This document shows, piece by piece, positions 37,306-46,117 of a stretch of 64,000 nt of DNA (the first letter of the stretch is position 1; the number at the start of each line of letters is the position of its first letter). This DNA comes from Neglectibacter timonensis. GTDB taxonomy: Bacteria; Bacillota; Clostridia; Oscillospirales; Acutalibacteraceae. The stretch spans positions 140,813-204,812 of the forward strand of contig NZ_LT160636.1 in assembly GCF_900048895.1 (NCBI RefSeq), given 5' to 3'. The notes under the pieces are model-generated. The model was not told where the DNA came from. It worked only from the letters and a program-made list of their open reading frames with translations, and did no database searches. The position numbers and the translations under genes were made by a program.

Positions 37306-38091
37306 TTGGAAAATTATTTTACTGTGGGGGAGACGGCAAAAATAGTCAAAACCACCAGTGAAACCCTGCGGCATTACGACCGGATCGGCCTGGTAAAGCC
37401 CAGCAGGAAAGAGGAATGGACCGGCTACCGGTATTATTCCAAGCAGGATATCGTCCGGCTGAACACCATCCGTGCCCTGCGGAGCATGGAGCTATCCCTG
37501 GGGGAAATTCGGGAGGTGCTGGAATATGACGACCTTCAGAAAATTGTGGGATTTTTGGAAAGGGCGGAGCGGAAGGCGGACGAAAAGATAGCTGAACTTC
37601 AGTATTGCAAAGCTAAAATCCAATTGGCCAGGAAGGATTACGAGAAGAAGCGGCAGGGCCGGCAGCCTGTGGACGGCCCGTTTCTGCAGGAATTCCCGGA
37701 GCGTGTGATCCTGCTGTCCCACACGCTGGAGGCCCCTACGCTGGAAAACCTGTGGGATTATCTGCGGCATTTTTACGACCAGATCGATCCTGCAGAAAGG
37801 GAATGGTACGATTTTGAGGATGTGGCGGGGATTTACACAAGGGAGGGAAGTTCGCGTCTTTTTGCGGTGTGCATCCGCCATGGGAAAGCCCAAAGTCTCT
37901 TGACCCTGCCTGCGGGCGCGTACCTGTGCGCGGACTGCACCGAGGAAAACAGGGGGGCTGTAGTGGACGGGCTGATGAGAACGGCCCGCCAGGCATATGG
38001 GGCAGAGCCGGAATTTACCGTGCAGCTCATTGTGGTTTCCGGCATTTTGCAGTGGAATTATCAGGCGCAGGTCTATTTGGGAAATCCATAA
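37306..38091 (+). CDS. MerR-family regulator with effector domain
   Basis: 261 residues from TTG 37306, chosen for AAGGGGGA about 9 bases upstream; an in-frame ATG 11 codons earlier falls inside the palindrome. Residues 3-72 are a winged helix with ETLRHYDRIGLVKPSR. A dimerisation coiled coil covers about 75-120. The C-terminal 130 residues resemble a GyrI/BmrR-type ligand-binding domain. It probably senses a small molecule or sugar and activates neighbouring genes: the GH43 gene starts 13 bases after its stop, so the two are cotranscribed. Confidence 0.85.
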   Translation: MENYFTVGETAKIVKTTSETLRHYDRIGLVKPSRKEEWTGYRYYSKQDIVRLNTIRALRSMELSLGEIREVLEYDDLQKIVGFLERAERKADEKIAELQYCKAKIQLARKDYEKKRQGRQPVDGPFLQEFPERVILLSHTLEAPTLENLWDYLRHFYDQIDPAEREWYDFEDVAGIYTREGSSRLFAVCIRHGKAQSLLTLPAGAYLCADCTEENRGAVVDGLMRTARQAYGAEPEFTVQLIVVSGILQWNYQAQVYLGNP

Positions 38092-38104
38092 GGAGGAATT
38101 TTTT

Positions 38105-39637
38105 ATGAAATATAAAAATCCGATCATCCCGGGCTTTTACCCGGACCCCAGCATCTGCAGGGCGGGGGAGGACTACTATCTCGTCAACAGCTCCTTTGAA
38201 TTTTTTCCGGGCGTTCCGCTGTTTCACAGCAGGGATCTGGTAAACTGGGAACAGCTGGGTTATGTGCTGACCCGGAAAAGCCAGCTGGATTTGACGGAAT
38301 GCCGCACTTCCGGCGGCATCTACGCGCCCACGCTGCGCTGCCATAACGGCAGGTTCTACATGGTGACCACCAACGTGAGCCACGGCGGGAACTTCTACGT
38401 GTGGACCGACGATATCCGGGGAGAATGGTCCGATCCGGTTTTTGTAAAACAGGGCGGCATCGACCCCTCCCTGTTCTGGGACGAGGACGGCACGGTCTAT
38501 TTCCAGAGCACTCATTCCGACGGGGCGGGCAGCCAGTGTATCGGCCAGTGCACCATTGATATTGAAACAGGGGAGATGCTTACGCCCACCCGCCCCATCT
38601 GGTACGGCACCGGCGGCAAATGCCCGGAAGGGCCCCATCTCTATAAAATCGGCGGGTACTATTACCTGATGATCGCCGAGGGAGGAACGGAATACGGGCA
38701 CATGGAGACCATAGCCCGGTCCTGCAGTCCCTGGGGCCCCTTTGAGAGCTGCCCCGGGAACCCAATTTTGACCCACCGCGATGTGAATCCCCGGTTTGGG
38801 GAATTTCAGGCTCTGGGCCATGGAGATTTGACCACGGACACGGCTGGCAACTGGTGGATTGTGTTCCATGCCATCCGTCCCTCCCAGTTCATGCTGCACC
38901 ATATCGGCCGGGAGACCATGATCGCCCCCGTGACCTTTGACGGAGATGGCTGGCCTGTAGTGAATCACGGCAGGCCCATCACCCAGGAGATGGAGGGCCC
39001 CGGCTGCGCAGAATCCGGAAAGGACGGATTTGCCCGTCAGAACAGTTTTTTCCAGGAGGAAGATTTCACGGCGGAAAGCGCCCTGTCCTGCAAGTGGGCC
39101 TGTCTCCGCAACCCTGAAACGGGAAGCACGGCGCTGGAAAACGGCCTGGTGCTCACCGCCGGAGAGAACGGCCTGGAAAGCGCGGGGGCTCCCGCCTTTA
39201 TAGGGCGCAGGCAGCAGCATTTTGAGGCCGCTGCGGAAACCCTGCTGGATTTCTGCCCCGACGCAGAGCAGGCGGAGGCCGGCATCACCGTGTTCCACAC
39301 CCGGGAGCACCATTACGACTTGCTTCTCACCCGCCGGGAAGGAAGGCGGGCCGCGGTTCTGCGCCGCCGGGTGTGCGACCTGCTGGTGGAGTCTGCGCCC
39401 GTCTTTCTGCCGGAGGAGGGGAAGCTGCGGCTGAGGGTTGAGGCCTCCCGGCTGCAGTACCGGTTTTTCGCCGGGCCGGAGGACGGCGGCCTGTCTCCCG
39501 CAGGGGAGGGCTGTACCCAGCTTCTCTCCACCGAGTGCATGAACTGCACCTTTACCGGCTGTTTTATCGGGCTGTTTTGCCAGGGAGCGCCGGGGACAAA
39601 GGCCCGGTTTGAACGTTTTTCCTATCGGCCGGAATAA
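38105..39637 (+). CDS. GH43 beta-xylosidase / alpha-L-arabinofuranosidase
   Basis: 510 residues, no signal peptide, so it acts inside the cell on imported xylo- or arabino-oligosaccharides. The five-bladed propeller starts NPIIPGFYPDPSI, whose Asp14 is the general base; the acid Glu is probably in GKCPEGPHLYK. A C-terminal beta-sandwich (about 320-505), typical of GH43 xylosidases, completes the fold. AAGGAGG lies 7 bases before the ATG. The gene is cotranscribed with the MerR regulator. Confidence 0.92.
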   Translation: MKYKNPIIPGFYPDPSICRAGEDYYLVNSSFEFFPGVPLFHSRDLVNWEQLGYVLTRKSQLDLTECRTSGGIYAPTLRCHNGRFYMVTTNVSHGGNFYVWTDDIRGEWSDPVFVKQGGIDPSLFWDEDGTVYFQSTHSDGAGSQCIGQCTIDIETGEMLTPTRPIWYGTGGKCPEGPHLYKIGGYYYLMIAEGGTEYGHMETIARSCSPWGPFESCPGNPILTHRDVNPRFGEFQALGHGDLTTDTAGNWWIVFHAIRPSQFMLHHIGRETMIAPVTFDGDGWPVVNHGRPITQEMEGPGCAESGKDGFARQNSFFQEEDFTAESALSCKWACLRNPETGSTALENGLVLTAGENGLESAGAPAFIGRRQQHFEAAAETLLDFCPDAEQAEAGITVFHTREHHYDLLLTRREGRRAAVLRRRVCDLLVESAPVFLPEEGKLRLRVEASRLQYRFFAGPEDGGLSPAGEGCTQLLSTECMNCTFTGCFIGLFCQGAPGTKARFERFSYRPE

Positions 39638-39660
39638 GGCTGGTTCAGCCGGGCCTTTCA

Positions 39661-39747
39661 CGGAAGGCCGGTATTCTCAGGCCTTCCGCCATGACAAAAA
39701 AGCTGTCCCCGCCCACCGGCATTCCGGTTTTGCGGGGACAGCTTTTT
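39661..39747. terminator. Tandem hairpins, bidirectional terminator
   Basis: First hairpin CGGAAGGCC/GGCCTTCCG (39661-39688). Second: AAAAAGCTGTCCCCGC (39697-39712) with its complement (39732-39747), flanked by A and T runs, so it can stop both GH43 and coaX transcription. Confidence 0.9.
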
Positions 39748-39784
39748 CTTTCAGGGATCGGGGCTTTTACAGCTGCGGCGGGGG

Positions 39785-40561
39785 CTAGGCCTTCTTTTTG
39801 ACGTTTTTCCGGTACAGAAGGCTCAGCCCTTCCAGCATCAGGTTTTCGTCGTAGAAAATTTTGCGCTTGCAGTAGGGCGCCACCGTACCCATCAGCCCGC
39901 CGGTGGCCACGGCGGTGACGGGCTCGCCCAGTTCCTCTTCCACCCGGTCGATCAGGCCGTCCAGCATGGCGGCATTGCTGTAAACCGCGCCCGCCTGCAT
40001 GCAGTCCACCGTGTTGGTGCCGATCAGCCGTTCCGGCGCGCCCAGGTGGATGTATGGCAGCTGGGCGGCACGGGCGCTGAGGGCGTCCACGGAAAGGCGC
40101 AGGCCGGGGATAATCATGCCCCCCAGGTAGCTGCCCCGCCGGTCCACCACAGAGAGAGTGGTGGCGGTGCCCATGTCGAAGATCACCAGGGGAGGCTTGT
40201 ATTTGGCAAGGGCCGCCACTGCGTCCACCACCAGGTCCGCGCCCAGCTGGGCCGGGTTGTCCGTGCGGATGTCCAGGCCGGTTTTGATGCCCGTTCCCAC
40301 TGCCAGAAAGCTCTTTCCGGTCAGCCGCTCCATGGCGTTTTTCATCACGATGCGCAGCTCGGGCACCACGCTGGAAAGAATGCCCCCTTCCAACGACGCA
40401 GGATCGACGCCCTGGTTTCGGAGCAGGCCGTCGATCAGCAGCAAGTATTCGTCGGCGGTTTTATCCCGGTCGCTGCGGATCCGCAGCGTGAATTCTATGT
40501 GATCTCCTTTGAGGCAGCCCAGCACGGTGTTGGTGTTGCCCACATCGATGGCCAATATCAT
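39785..40561 (-). CDS. coaX: Type III pantothenate kinase
   Basis: 258 residues in the ASKHA fold. The start MILAIDVGNTNTVLG is the family's phosphate-binding motif, DMGTATT is the second, and GGLMG closes the site. It phosphorylates pantothenate, the first step of coenzyme A synthesis, and type III enzymes are not feedback-inhibited by CoA. Its ATG overlaps the stop of the upstream transporter gene (ATGA), so uptake and phosphorylation of pantothenate are translationally coupled. Confidence 0.95.
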   Translation of the reverse strand: MILAIDVGNTNTVLGCLKGDHIEFTLRIRSDRDKTADEYLLLIDGLLRNQGVDPASLEGGILSSVVPELRIVMKNAMERLTGKSFLAVGTGIKTGLDIRTDNPAQLGADLVVDAVAALAKYKPPLVIFDMGTATTLSVVDRRGSYLGGMIIPGLRLSVDALSARAAQLPYIHLGAPERLIGTNTVDCMQAGAVYSNAAMLDGLIDRVEEELGEPVTAVATGGLMGTVAPYCKRKIFYDENLMLEGLSLLYRKNVKKKA

Positions 40562-41238
40562 GAAACTCGTTCCTTTCCGGCGCGCCCTGCGCCGCAGAAT
40601 CCGGCGGCCTTGGTCACCGCCAGGCAGATGGCCGTGGTAAGCGCCACGGCTGCTATGGTCTCCGGCACGCCGTTTGCCAGCACAATGCCGAGGATGGCGC
40701 CGCTCACCAGGTCGTGGGAGATGCCCTGGGCCGCGGCAAAGGCCCCGGAAAGCACGGTGCCCATCAGGCCCATCACCAGCCCGGTGTTCACGACAGCCCC
40801 GAAGGCCCCCGCCAGGGCATAAGAGATGGTGCGGCTCAGGGAGCTGCTGCCGAAAAGCTTCTGCACGCCGGCCGCTGCAAAATAGGGCACAATTCCCACC
40901 AGAATGCGGGGCGCAAAGCAGATCACAAGGGCCCACGGGCTGCCGGAGGCCGTGCCGGGAAGCGGCACGAAGGGGGAGAAGGCAAAGCTCAGCAGGCTGG
41001 GGGCCATGGTGTTCTTCACCAGGCTGGTCAGCCCAAACAGGAACCCGAAGAACGCGCCCTTTTTGGGTCCCAGCAGCACGGAACCGATGATTACCGGCAC
41101 ATGCAGGATCGTGGCCTTGATGATGGGCAGGTCGATGAGTCCCAGCGGGGTAAAGGCCATCAGCAGGATGACCGCCGTGAACAGGGACGTGAGCACCAAC
41201 TCCCGGGCGGAATGGGTGGGGCTTGCTTGCGTTTTCAT
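40558..41238 (-). CDS. panT: Pantothenate ECF transporter S component PanT
   Basis: 226 residues with about six membrane helices. The N-terminal helix carries the alanine-containing S-component pattern after LVLTSLFTAVILLMAF. Substrate assignment rests on family resemblance and on the coupled coaX gene. It must borrow a shared EcfAA'T module, not found here. ATG 41238 is chosen because AGGAGG lies 8 bases upstream. The promoter is shared with the divergent coaBC region. Confidence 0.85.
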   Translation of the reverse strand: MKTQASPTHSARELVLTSLFTAVILLMAFTPLGLIDLPIIKATILHVPVIIGSVLLGPKKGAFFGFLFGLTSLVKNTMAPSLLSFAFSPFVPLPGTASGSPWALVICFAPRILVGIVPYFAAAGVQKLFGSSSLSRTISYALAGAFGAVVNTGLVMGLMGTVLSGAFAAAQGISHDLVSGAILGIVLANGVPETIAAVALTTAICLAVTKAAGFCGAGRAGKERVS

Positions 41239-41385
41239 ATTCAATTACCTCCTGCTGCTGTTCCGGGTCAGCCGGATACAGCGCATATCGTTGTGCCTTC
41301 CCACAGCGCCGCGCTTCCTGTGCCCGATCCTGCCCGGAATTTCCGGTACAGGTCAGGCGAAGGCGGCAAAGGGGCCGGCAGCTTC

Positions 41386-41414
41386 ATTATAGTGCGTTTT
41401 TTGGGGGAATACAA
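41386..41414 (-). promoter_or_regulatory. panT-coaX promoter
   Basis: On the minus strand TTGTAT (41409-41414), 17 bases, TATAAT (41386-41391). It lies back to back with the coaBC promoter. Confidence 0.8.
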
Positions 41415-41436
41415 GGGACTTTTTCGGACGGCTTTC

Positions 41437-41465
41437 TTTACTTTGCCTATGAAATTTGCTATACT
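41437..41465 (+). promoter_or_regulatory. coaBC promoter
   Basis: TTTACT at 41437-41442, 17 bases, TATACT at 41460-41465. Start expected near 41472, about 38 bases before the coaBC TTG codon. Confidence 0.75.
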
Positions 41466-41509
41466 TTTCACAAAAGTAAGCCGGTCGGAGCGGCGGAGGG
41501 GGAATTTTT

Positions 41510-42709
41510 TTGGATCGGAAAAAAACAGTGGTTCTCTGCGTGACCGGCGGTATCGCCTGCTATAAATCCGCCATGCTGGCGTCCCTGCTGGTAAAGCGCG
41601 GCTATGACGTGGAGGTGGTAATGACCCGGAACGCCACGGAGTTCATCGGCCCCCACACCTTTGATTCCCTGACCCACAACCGCACCATGGTGGATACCTT
41701 TGATCGGAATTTTCAAAACCATGTGGAGCACGTGGCCCTGGCGGATAAGGCGGACCTGCTGATCGTAGCGCCCGCCACAGCCAACGTGCTGGCCAAAGCC
41801 GCCCATGGCATAGCGGACGATATGCTCACCACCACGATTCTTGCCTGCAGCTGCCCCAAGCTGGCCGCTCCGGCCATGAACACCCGCATGTATGAAAACC
41901 CTGTCACCCAGGACAATCTGGAAACCCTGCGGCGCTACGGCTGGCAGGTCATCGAGCCCAAGAGCGGACGCCTGGCCTGCGGGGCCGTGGGCATGGGCAA
42001 GATGCCGGAGCCGGAGGAGCTGCTGGAAGCGGTGGACCACGCGGTGCGGTATGAGAAGGATCTGGCCGGTCTCAGGCTGCTGGTGACCGCAGGGCCCACC
42101 CGGGAGGCCCTGGACCCGGTGCGGTTTTTATCCAACCACTCCAGCGGGAAGATGGGCTATGCCGTCGCCCGCGCCGCCTCGGACCGGGGCGCGGAAGTGA
42201 CGCTGGTCACCGGCCCCACTGCGCTGAAGCCTCCTGCTTTTGTGGAGACGGTGGAGGTAACCAGCGCCCAGGAGATGTTCGACGCCGTGACGCGGCGGGC
42301 GCAGGAGCAGGATATCATTGTAAAGGCTGCCGCCGTAGCGGATTACCGGCCGGCGGAGTACTCGGAAAACAAGCTGAAAAAAGGGGAGGGAGACCCGCTT
42401 TCCCTGCCCCTGGAACGCACCCGGGATATCCTCCTTTGGCTGGGGGAACATAAAAAGCCGGGCCAGTTCCTGTGCGGCTTCAGCATGGAGACGGAGCGCC
42501 TGTTGGAAAACAGCCGGAAAAAGCTAAAGAAAAAGAATCTGGATATGGTCGCCGCCAACAGCCTGAATGAGGCGGGGGCGGGATTCGGCGGCTCCACAAA
42601 CGTGCTCACCCTTATCACCGCGGACAGCGAGGAACAGCTTCCCCTGCTGAGTAAGGAGGAGGCCGCCCACCGGCTGCTGGATGGGATTTTGGCGCGGCGG
42701 AAGAAATGA
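41510..42709 (+). CDS. coaBC: Bifunctional phosphopantothenoylcysteine decarboxylase/synthetase
   Basis: 399 residues from TTG 41510 with GGAGGGGGA upstream. The N-terminal flavoprotein decarboxylase (CoaC, about 1-185) has GGIACYKS and the substrate-binding PAMNTRMYENP. The C-terminal synthetase (CoaB, about 190-395) has LVTAGPTREALDPVRF and AAVADYRP. It makes 4'-phosphopantetheine from phosphopantothenate and cysteine with CTP. With panT and coaX in the divergent operon, most early CoA steps lie together. Confidence 0.95.
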   Translation: MDRKKTVVLCVTGGIACYKSAMLASLLVKRGYDVEVVMTRNATEFIGPHTFDSLTHNRTMVDTFDRNFQNHVEHVALADKADLLIVAPATANVLAKAAHGIADDMLTTTILACSCPKLAAPAMNTRMYENPVTQDNLETLRRYGWQVIEPKSGRLACGAVGMGKMPEPEELLEAVDHAVRYEKDLAGLRLLVTAGPTREALDPVRFLSNHSSGKMGYAVARAASDRGAEVTLVTGPTALKPPAFVETVEVTSAQEMFDAVTRRAQEQDIIVKAAAVADYRPAEYSENKLKKGEGDPLSLPLERTRDILLWLGEHKKPGQFLCGFSMETERLLENSRKKLKKKNLDMVAANSLNEAGAGFGGSTNVLTLITADSEEQLPLLSKEEAAHRLLDGILARRKK

Positions 42710-42999
42710 TGGGAAGGGGGTGCCGCAAAACAGCCTCCTAAAAAAGTACACCGTCACCGGCGTCTTTTTCAGAGCGGTTCAGGCTCTGAAAGGAAGCCGG
42801 TTTTCTGTTTTCTGTAAGGCAACTTTCTGTATGCAGCCATTGCCTTCTTGCTTTCTGGCTGTCCCTTTTCGGGCGGTTCCGGTTTTTAAGGCTGGGCCCT
42901 GCTGAGAAAAATATTGCACAGTGCTTTTCTTTTCCCGCAAAATTCGCTATAATAAAACTATTAACGGGCTTTGCCCGGACAGGTTGGGAGAATTTAGAG

Positions 43000-44190
43000 A
43001 TGGAACGTAAAGTTGGAACAGTATCCAGGGGCATTCGCTGTCCCATTATCCGCCAGGGGGATAACCTTGCGGAAATTGTGGTTTCCAGCGTGCTGGAAGC
43101 CGCCGAAGCGGAAGGGTTTTCCCTTCGCGACCGTGACGTTGTGTCTGTGACGGAGTCCATTGTGGCAAGGGCGCAGGGCAACTATGCCTCTGTCTCCGCA
43201 ATTGCGGAGGATGTACGGGCGAAACTGGGCGGCGGGACCATCGGCGTGATTTTTCCGATCCTCTCCCGCAACCGCTTTGCCATCTGCCTGCGGGGCATCG
43301 CCATGGGCGCCAAGAAGGTTGTGCTCATGCTCAGCTACCCCAGTGACGAGGTGGGAAACGAGCTGGTCAGCCTGGACCAGCTGGACGAGGCCGGGGTGGA
43401 CCCCTACCGGGATGTGCTCACGCTGGAGCGCTACCGGGAACTGTTCGGCGAAAACAGGCATCCCTTTACCGGCGTGGACTATGTGCAGTATTACGGCGAT
43501 GTGATCCGTGAGGCCGGGGCAGAGGTGGAAATTATCTTTGCCAACGACTGCCGCGCCATTTTGGAGCACACCAAAAACGTGCTCACCTGCGATATCCATA
43601 CCCGGGCGCGCACCAAGCGAATTCTGCGGCAGAACGGCGCGGAGCGTGTTCTGGGCCTGGACGATATCCTCAGCGCGCCTGTAAACGGCAGCGGCTGCAA
43701 TGAAAACTATGGCCTTCTGGGCTCCAATAAATCCACCGAGGATACGGTGAAACTGTTCCCCCGGGACTGCGGCGGCCTGGTGGAGGAAATTCAGAGCTCC
43801 CTTCTGCAGAAAACCGGAAAGCATGTGGAGGTTATGGTATACGGAGACGGCGCGTTTAAAGACCCCGTGGGAAAAATCTGGGAGCTGGCGGACCCCTGCG
43901 TCTCCGTGGCCAACACTCCCGGCTTGGAGGGGACACCCAACGAGGTGAAGCTGAAGTATCTGGCGGACAACGACTTCAAAAACCTGTCCGGCGAAGCGCT
44001 GAAGGAGGCAATTTCCGGCCGCATTAAGGAAAAGAAGGACAACCTGGTGGGCGATATGGCGTCCCAGGGCACCACGCCCCGCAGGCTGACGGATTTGATC
44101 GGCTCCCTCAGCGACTTGACCAGCGGTTCCGGCGACAAGGGCACCCCGGTGATCCTCATCCAGGGATATTTCGACAATTTCACCAACTGA
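43000..44190 (+). CDS. Coenzyme F420-0:L-glutamate ligase-like protein
   Basis: 396 residues resembling the CofE/FbiB ligase family through the N-terminal VVSVTESIVARAQG, the central GIAMGAKKVVLM and VNGSGCNENYG region, and the C-terminal PRRLTDLIG segment. Known: CofE adds glutamate to F420-0. F420 is not expected in this type of bacterium and no other F420 gene is near, so the substrate here is doubtful. TATAAT at 42948-42953 is a likely -10; the 290-base gap upstream holds nothing else. It stands alone between coaBC and guaA. Confidence 0.75.
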   Translation: MERKVGTVSRGIRCPIIRQGDNLAEIVVSSVLEAAEAEGFSLRDRDVVSVTESIVARAQGNYASVSAIAEDVRAKLGGGTIGVIFPILSRNRFAICLRGIAMGAKKVVLMLSYPSDEVGNELVSLDQLDEAGVDPYRDVLTLERYRELFGENRHPFTGVDYVQYYGDVIREAGAEVEIIFANDCRAILEHTKNVLTCDIHTRARTKRILRQNGAERVLGLDDILSAPVNGSGCNENYGLLGSNKSTEDTVKLFPRDCGGLVEEIQSSLLQKTGKHVEVMVYGDGAFKDPVGKIWELADPCVSVANTPGLEGTPNEVKLKYLADNDFKNLSGEALKEAISGRIKEKKDNLVGDMASQGTTPRRLTDLIGSLSDLTSGSGDKGTPVILIQGYFDNFTN

Positions 44191-44251
44191 GCGGGCTGGC
44201 TTTTTTCCGGCTTGTTGGGAAGATGCGTGTATAGAAAGGAAAGGGAAGAAT

Positions 44252-45544
44252 ATGAAGCAGGATATGATTGTCATTCTGGATCTGGGCAGCACGGAGAACA
44301 CCACTCTGGCCAGGGCCATTCGCGAGCTGGGCGTATACAGCGAAATCTATCCCCATGATATTACGGCAGAGGAGCTGAAGGCGCTGCCCAATGTGAAGGG
44401 CGTGGTTCTCAACGGCGGAGAAAACCGTGTGGTGGACGGCGTCCCCGTGGACGTCTCCCCGGAGCTTTACGGCTGCGGCATCCCCATGCTGGCGGTGGAT
44501 CATCCCACCGCGCAGTGCGGGCAGAAGCTGCAGGAACTCCCCGGAAGGGAAACACTGGAAAAGTTTGTGTTTACGGATTGCGGCGCCCAGGCAAACTGGA
44601 ACATGAAAAACTTCATCGCCGACCAGGTAGAGCTCATCCGCAGCCAGGTGGGGGAGAAGAAGGTGCTGCTGGCCCTTTCCGGCGGCGTGGATTCCTCCGT
44701 GGTGGCAGCGCTGCTGCTCAAGGCCATAGGGGACCAGCTGGTGTGCGTGCATGTAAACCACGGCCTTATGCGCAAGGATGAATCGGAAAGCGTGGTGCGG
44801 ATTTTCCGGGATCAGCTCAAGGCAAACCTGATCTATGTGGATGCCACGGACCGTTTCCTGGGCAAGCTGGAGGGCGTGGCTGATCCGGAGCAGAAGCGGA
44901 AGATCATCGGCAGTGAGTTCATCCGGGTGTTTGAAGAGGAGGCCAGAAAGCTGCAGGGCATCGATTTCCTGGGGCAGGGCACCATTTATCCCGATATCAT
45001 TGAAAGCGGTACCAAGACGGCAAAGATGGTCAAATCCCACCACAACGTGGGCGGCCTGCCGGAGGACCTGCAGTTCCAGCTGGTAGAGCCTTTAAAGCAG
45101 TTGTTCAAGGATGAGGTTCGGGCCTGTGGCCTGGAACTGGGCCTGCCGGACGGCATGGTGTTCCGTCAGCCCTTCCCCGGCCCCGGCCTGGGCGTGCGCT
45201 GCCTGGGGGCCATTACCCGGGAACGCCTGGAGGCGGTGCGGGAATCCGACGCCATCCTGCGGGAGGAATTCCAAAAGGCCGGACTGGACAAAAAGGTCTG
45301 GCAGTATTTCACCATTGTGCCGGATTTCAAATCCGTCGGCGTGAAGGACAACGCCCGCTGCTTTGAATACCCCGTGATCCTCCGCGCCGTGAATACGGTG
45401 GACGCCATGACGGCCACCATCGAGCAGCTGGATTGGCCAGTACTGGCAAAGATCACCGACCGCATTCTCCATGAAGTGAAAAACGTCAACCGCGTCTGCT
45501 ACGACCTGTCTCCCAAGCCTACGGCGACGATTGAGTGGGAGTGA
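44252..45544 (+). CDS. guaA: GMP synthase with degenerate, shortened glutaminase domain
   Basis: 430 residues against about 510-525 for usual GuaA. The synthetase half is complete: PP-loop LSGGVDSS at residue 143, DFLGQGTIYPDIIES, and the dimerisation domain ending PPKPTATIEWE-like (PKPTATIEWE). The N-terminal class I amidotransferase keeps its first strands (DLGSTENTTLARAIRELG) but has about 80-90 residues missing, and the nucleophile-elbow region reads LAVDHPTAQ, so Cys and the His-Glu pair are lost. No frameshift is visible. Inference: it makes GMP from XMP with free ammonia or a separate glutaminase. Confidence 0.9.
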   Translation: MKQDMIVILDLGSTENTTLARAIRELGVYSEIYPHDITAEELKALPNVKGVVLNGGENRVVDGVPVDVSPELYGCGIPMLAVDHPTAQCGQKLQELPGRETLEKFVFTDCGAQANWNMKNFIADQVELIRSQVGEKKVLLALSGGVDSSVVAALLLKAIGDQLVCVHVNHGLMRKDESESVVRIFRDQLKANLIYVDATDRFLGKLEGVADPEQKRKIIGSEFIRVFEEEARKLQGIDFLGQGTIYPDIIESGTKTAKMVKSHHNVGGLPEDLQFQLVEPLKQLFKDEVRACGLELGLPDGMVFRQPFPGPGLGVRCLGAITRERLEAVRESDAILREEFQKAGLDKKVWQYFTIVPDFKSVGVKDNARCFEYPVILRAVNTVDAMTATIEQLDWPVLAKITDRILHEVKNVNRVCYDLSPKPTATIEWE

Positions 45545-45665
45545 CATAGAAAATGCTGCAAACCCGCATAAGCACTGGGTTTGTGAACTGTTTTCTCCCT
45601 CCGTGATACTGGTTTGATATTATTCCTATCCGCCAGTACCTCACGGAATAATTAGCAAAAGAGCA

Positions 45666-45706
45666 AAAAACGCCCTGCTGAACGACAAATTCAGCAGGGC
45701 GTTTTT
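45666..45706. terminator. Bidirectional terminator after guaA
   Basis: Arms 45666-45682 and 45690-45706 (17 bp) around a 7-base loop, with A and T runs at the outer ends. It serves guaA and the converging DUF3795 gene. Confidence 0.9.
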
Positions 45707-45718
45707 AGTGTTTTTTGG

Positions 45719-46117
45719 CTACTTGGCACTTCGGAGCAGCACTAAAACTGCATCTTCTGTTTTAAGGTCGTAATCCCCCATAATGCCTGTTCGGTGGTAG
45801 ACCAGTCCTTTTTCTTGGTTATCAACTATGTACTGTGAGAATTGTTCAAGACCGTCTTCCTTGATACATTGCACAAATGCTCGTAACTTTATTTTTTCCA
45901 GGGAAAGCATATCCTTGCCGCAAGGCGCATCCTCACATTCCCAACAACCATTAAGACCTTTGGCTCTGCAACAGTCATATTGATAGCATCCCTGTGGCGA
46001 TAGCCTTTTCCCGCAGTGGTTATTCCCCTTGCAGGAGCAAACAGCTTCAGGCTGGCACAAAGCACAGATAAGCCCACAGTAGGCAACTGAATCTGCAATT
46101 TGGTTTGCGCTCATCAT
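45719..46117 (-). CDS. DUF3795 Cys-rich protein
   Basis: 132 residues with many cysteines in the first 70: CGLICALCQPEAVCSCKGNN-like spacing, then QGCYQYDCC and CWECEDAPCG. DUF3795 proteins are predicted metal- or iron-sulfur-binding; function unknown. Its ATG abuts the TAA of the upstream XRE gene, with the ribosome site GGGAGG inside that gene's end, so the two were one operon. The codon use looks less GC-rich than that of flanking housekeeping genes. Confidence 0.8.
   Translation of the reverse strand: MMSANQIADSVAYCGLICALCQPEAVCSCKGNNHCGKRLSPQGCYQYDCCRAKGLNGCWECEDAPCGKDMLSLEKIKLRAFVQCIKEDGLEQFSQYIVDNQEKGLVYHRTGIMGDYDLKTEDAVLVLLRSAK

Noticed and set aside
40558..40936. Fusion of coaX with upstream sequence in the same frame
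   Set aside because: The extra residues are antisense-frame translation of panT; the conserved CoaX start MILAIDVGN is at 40561.
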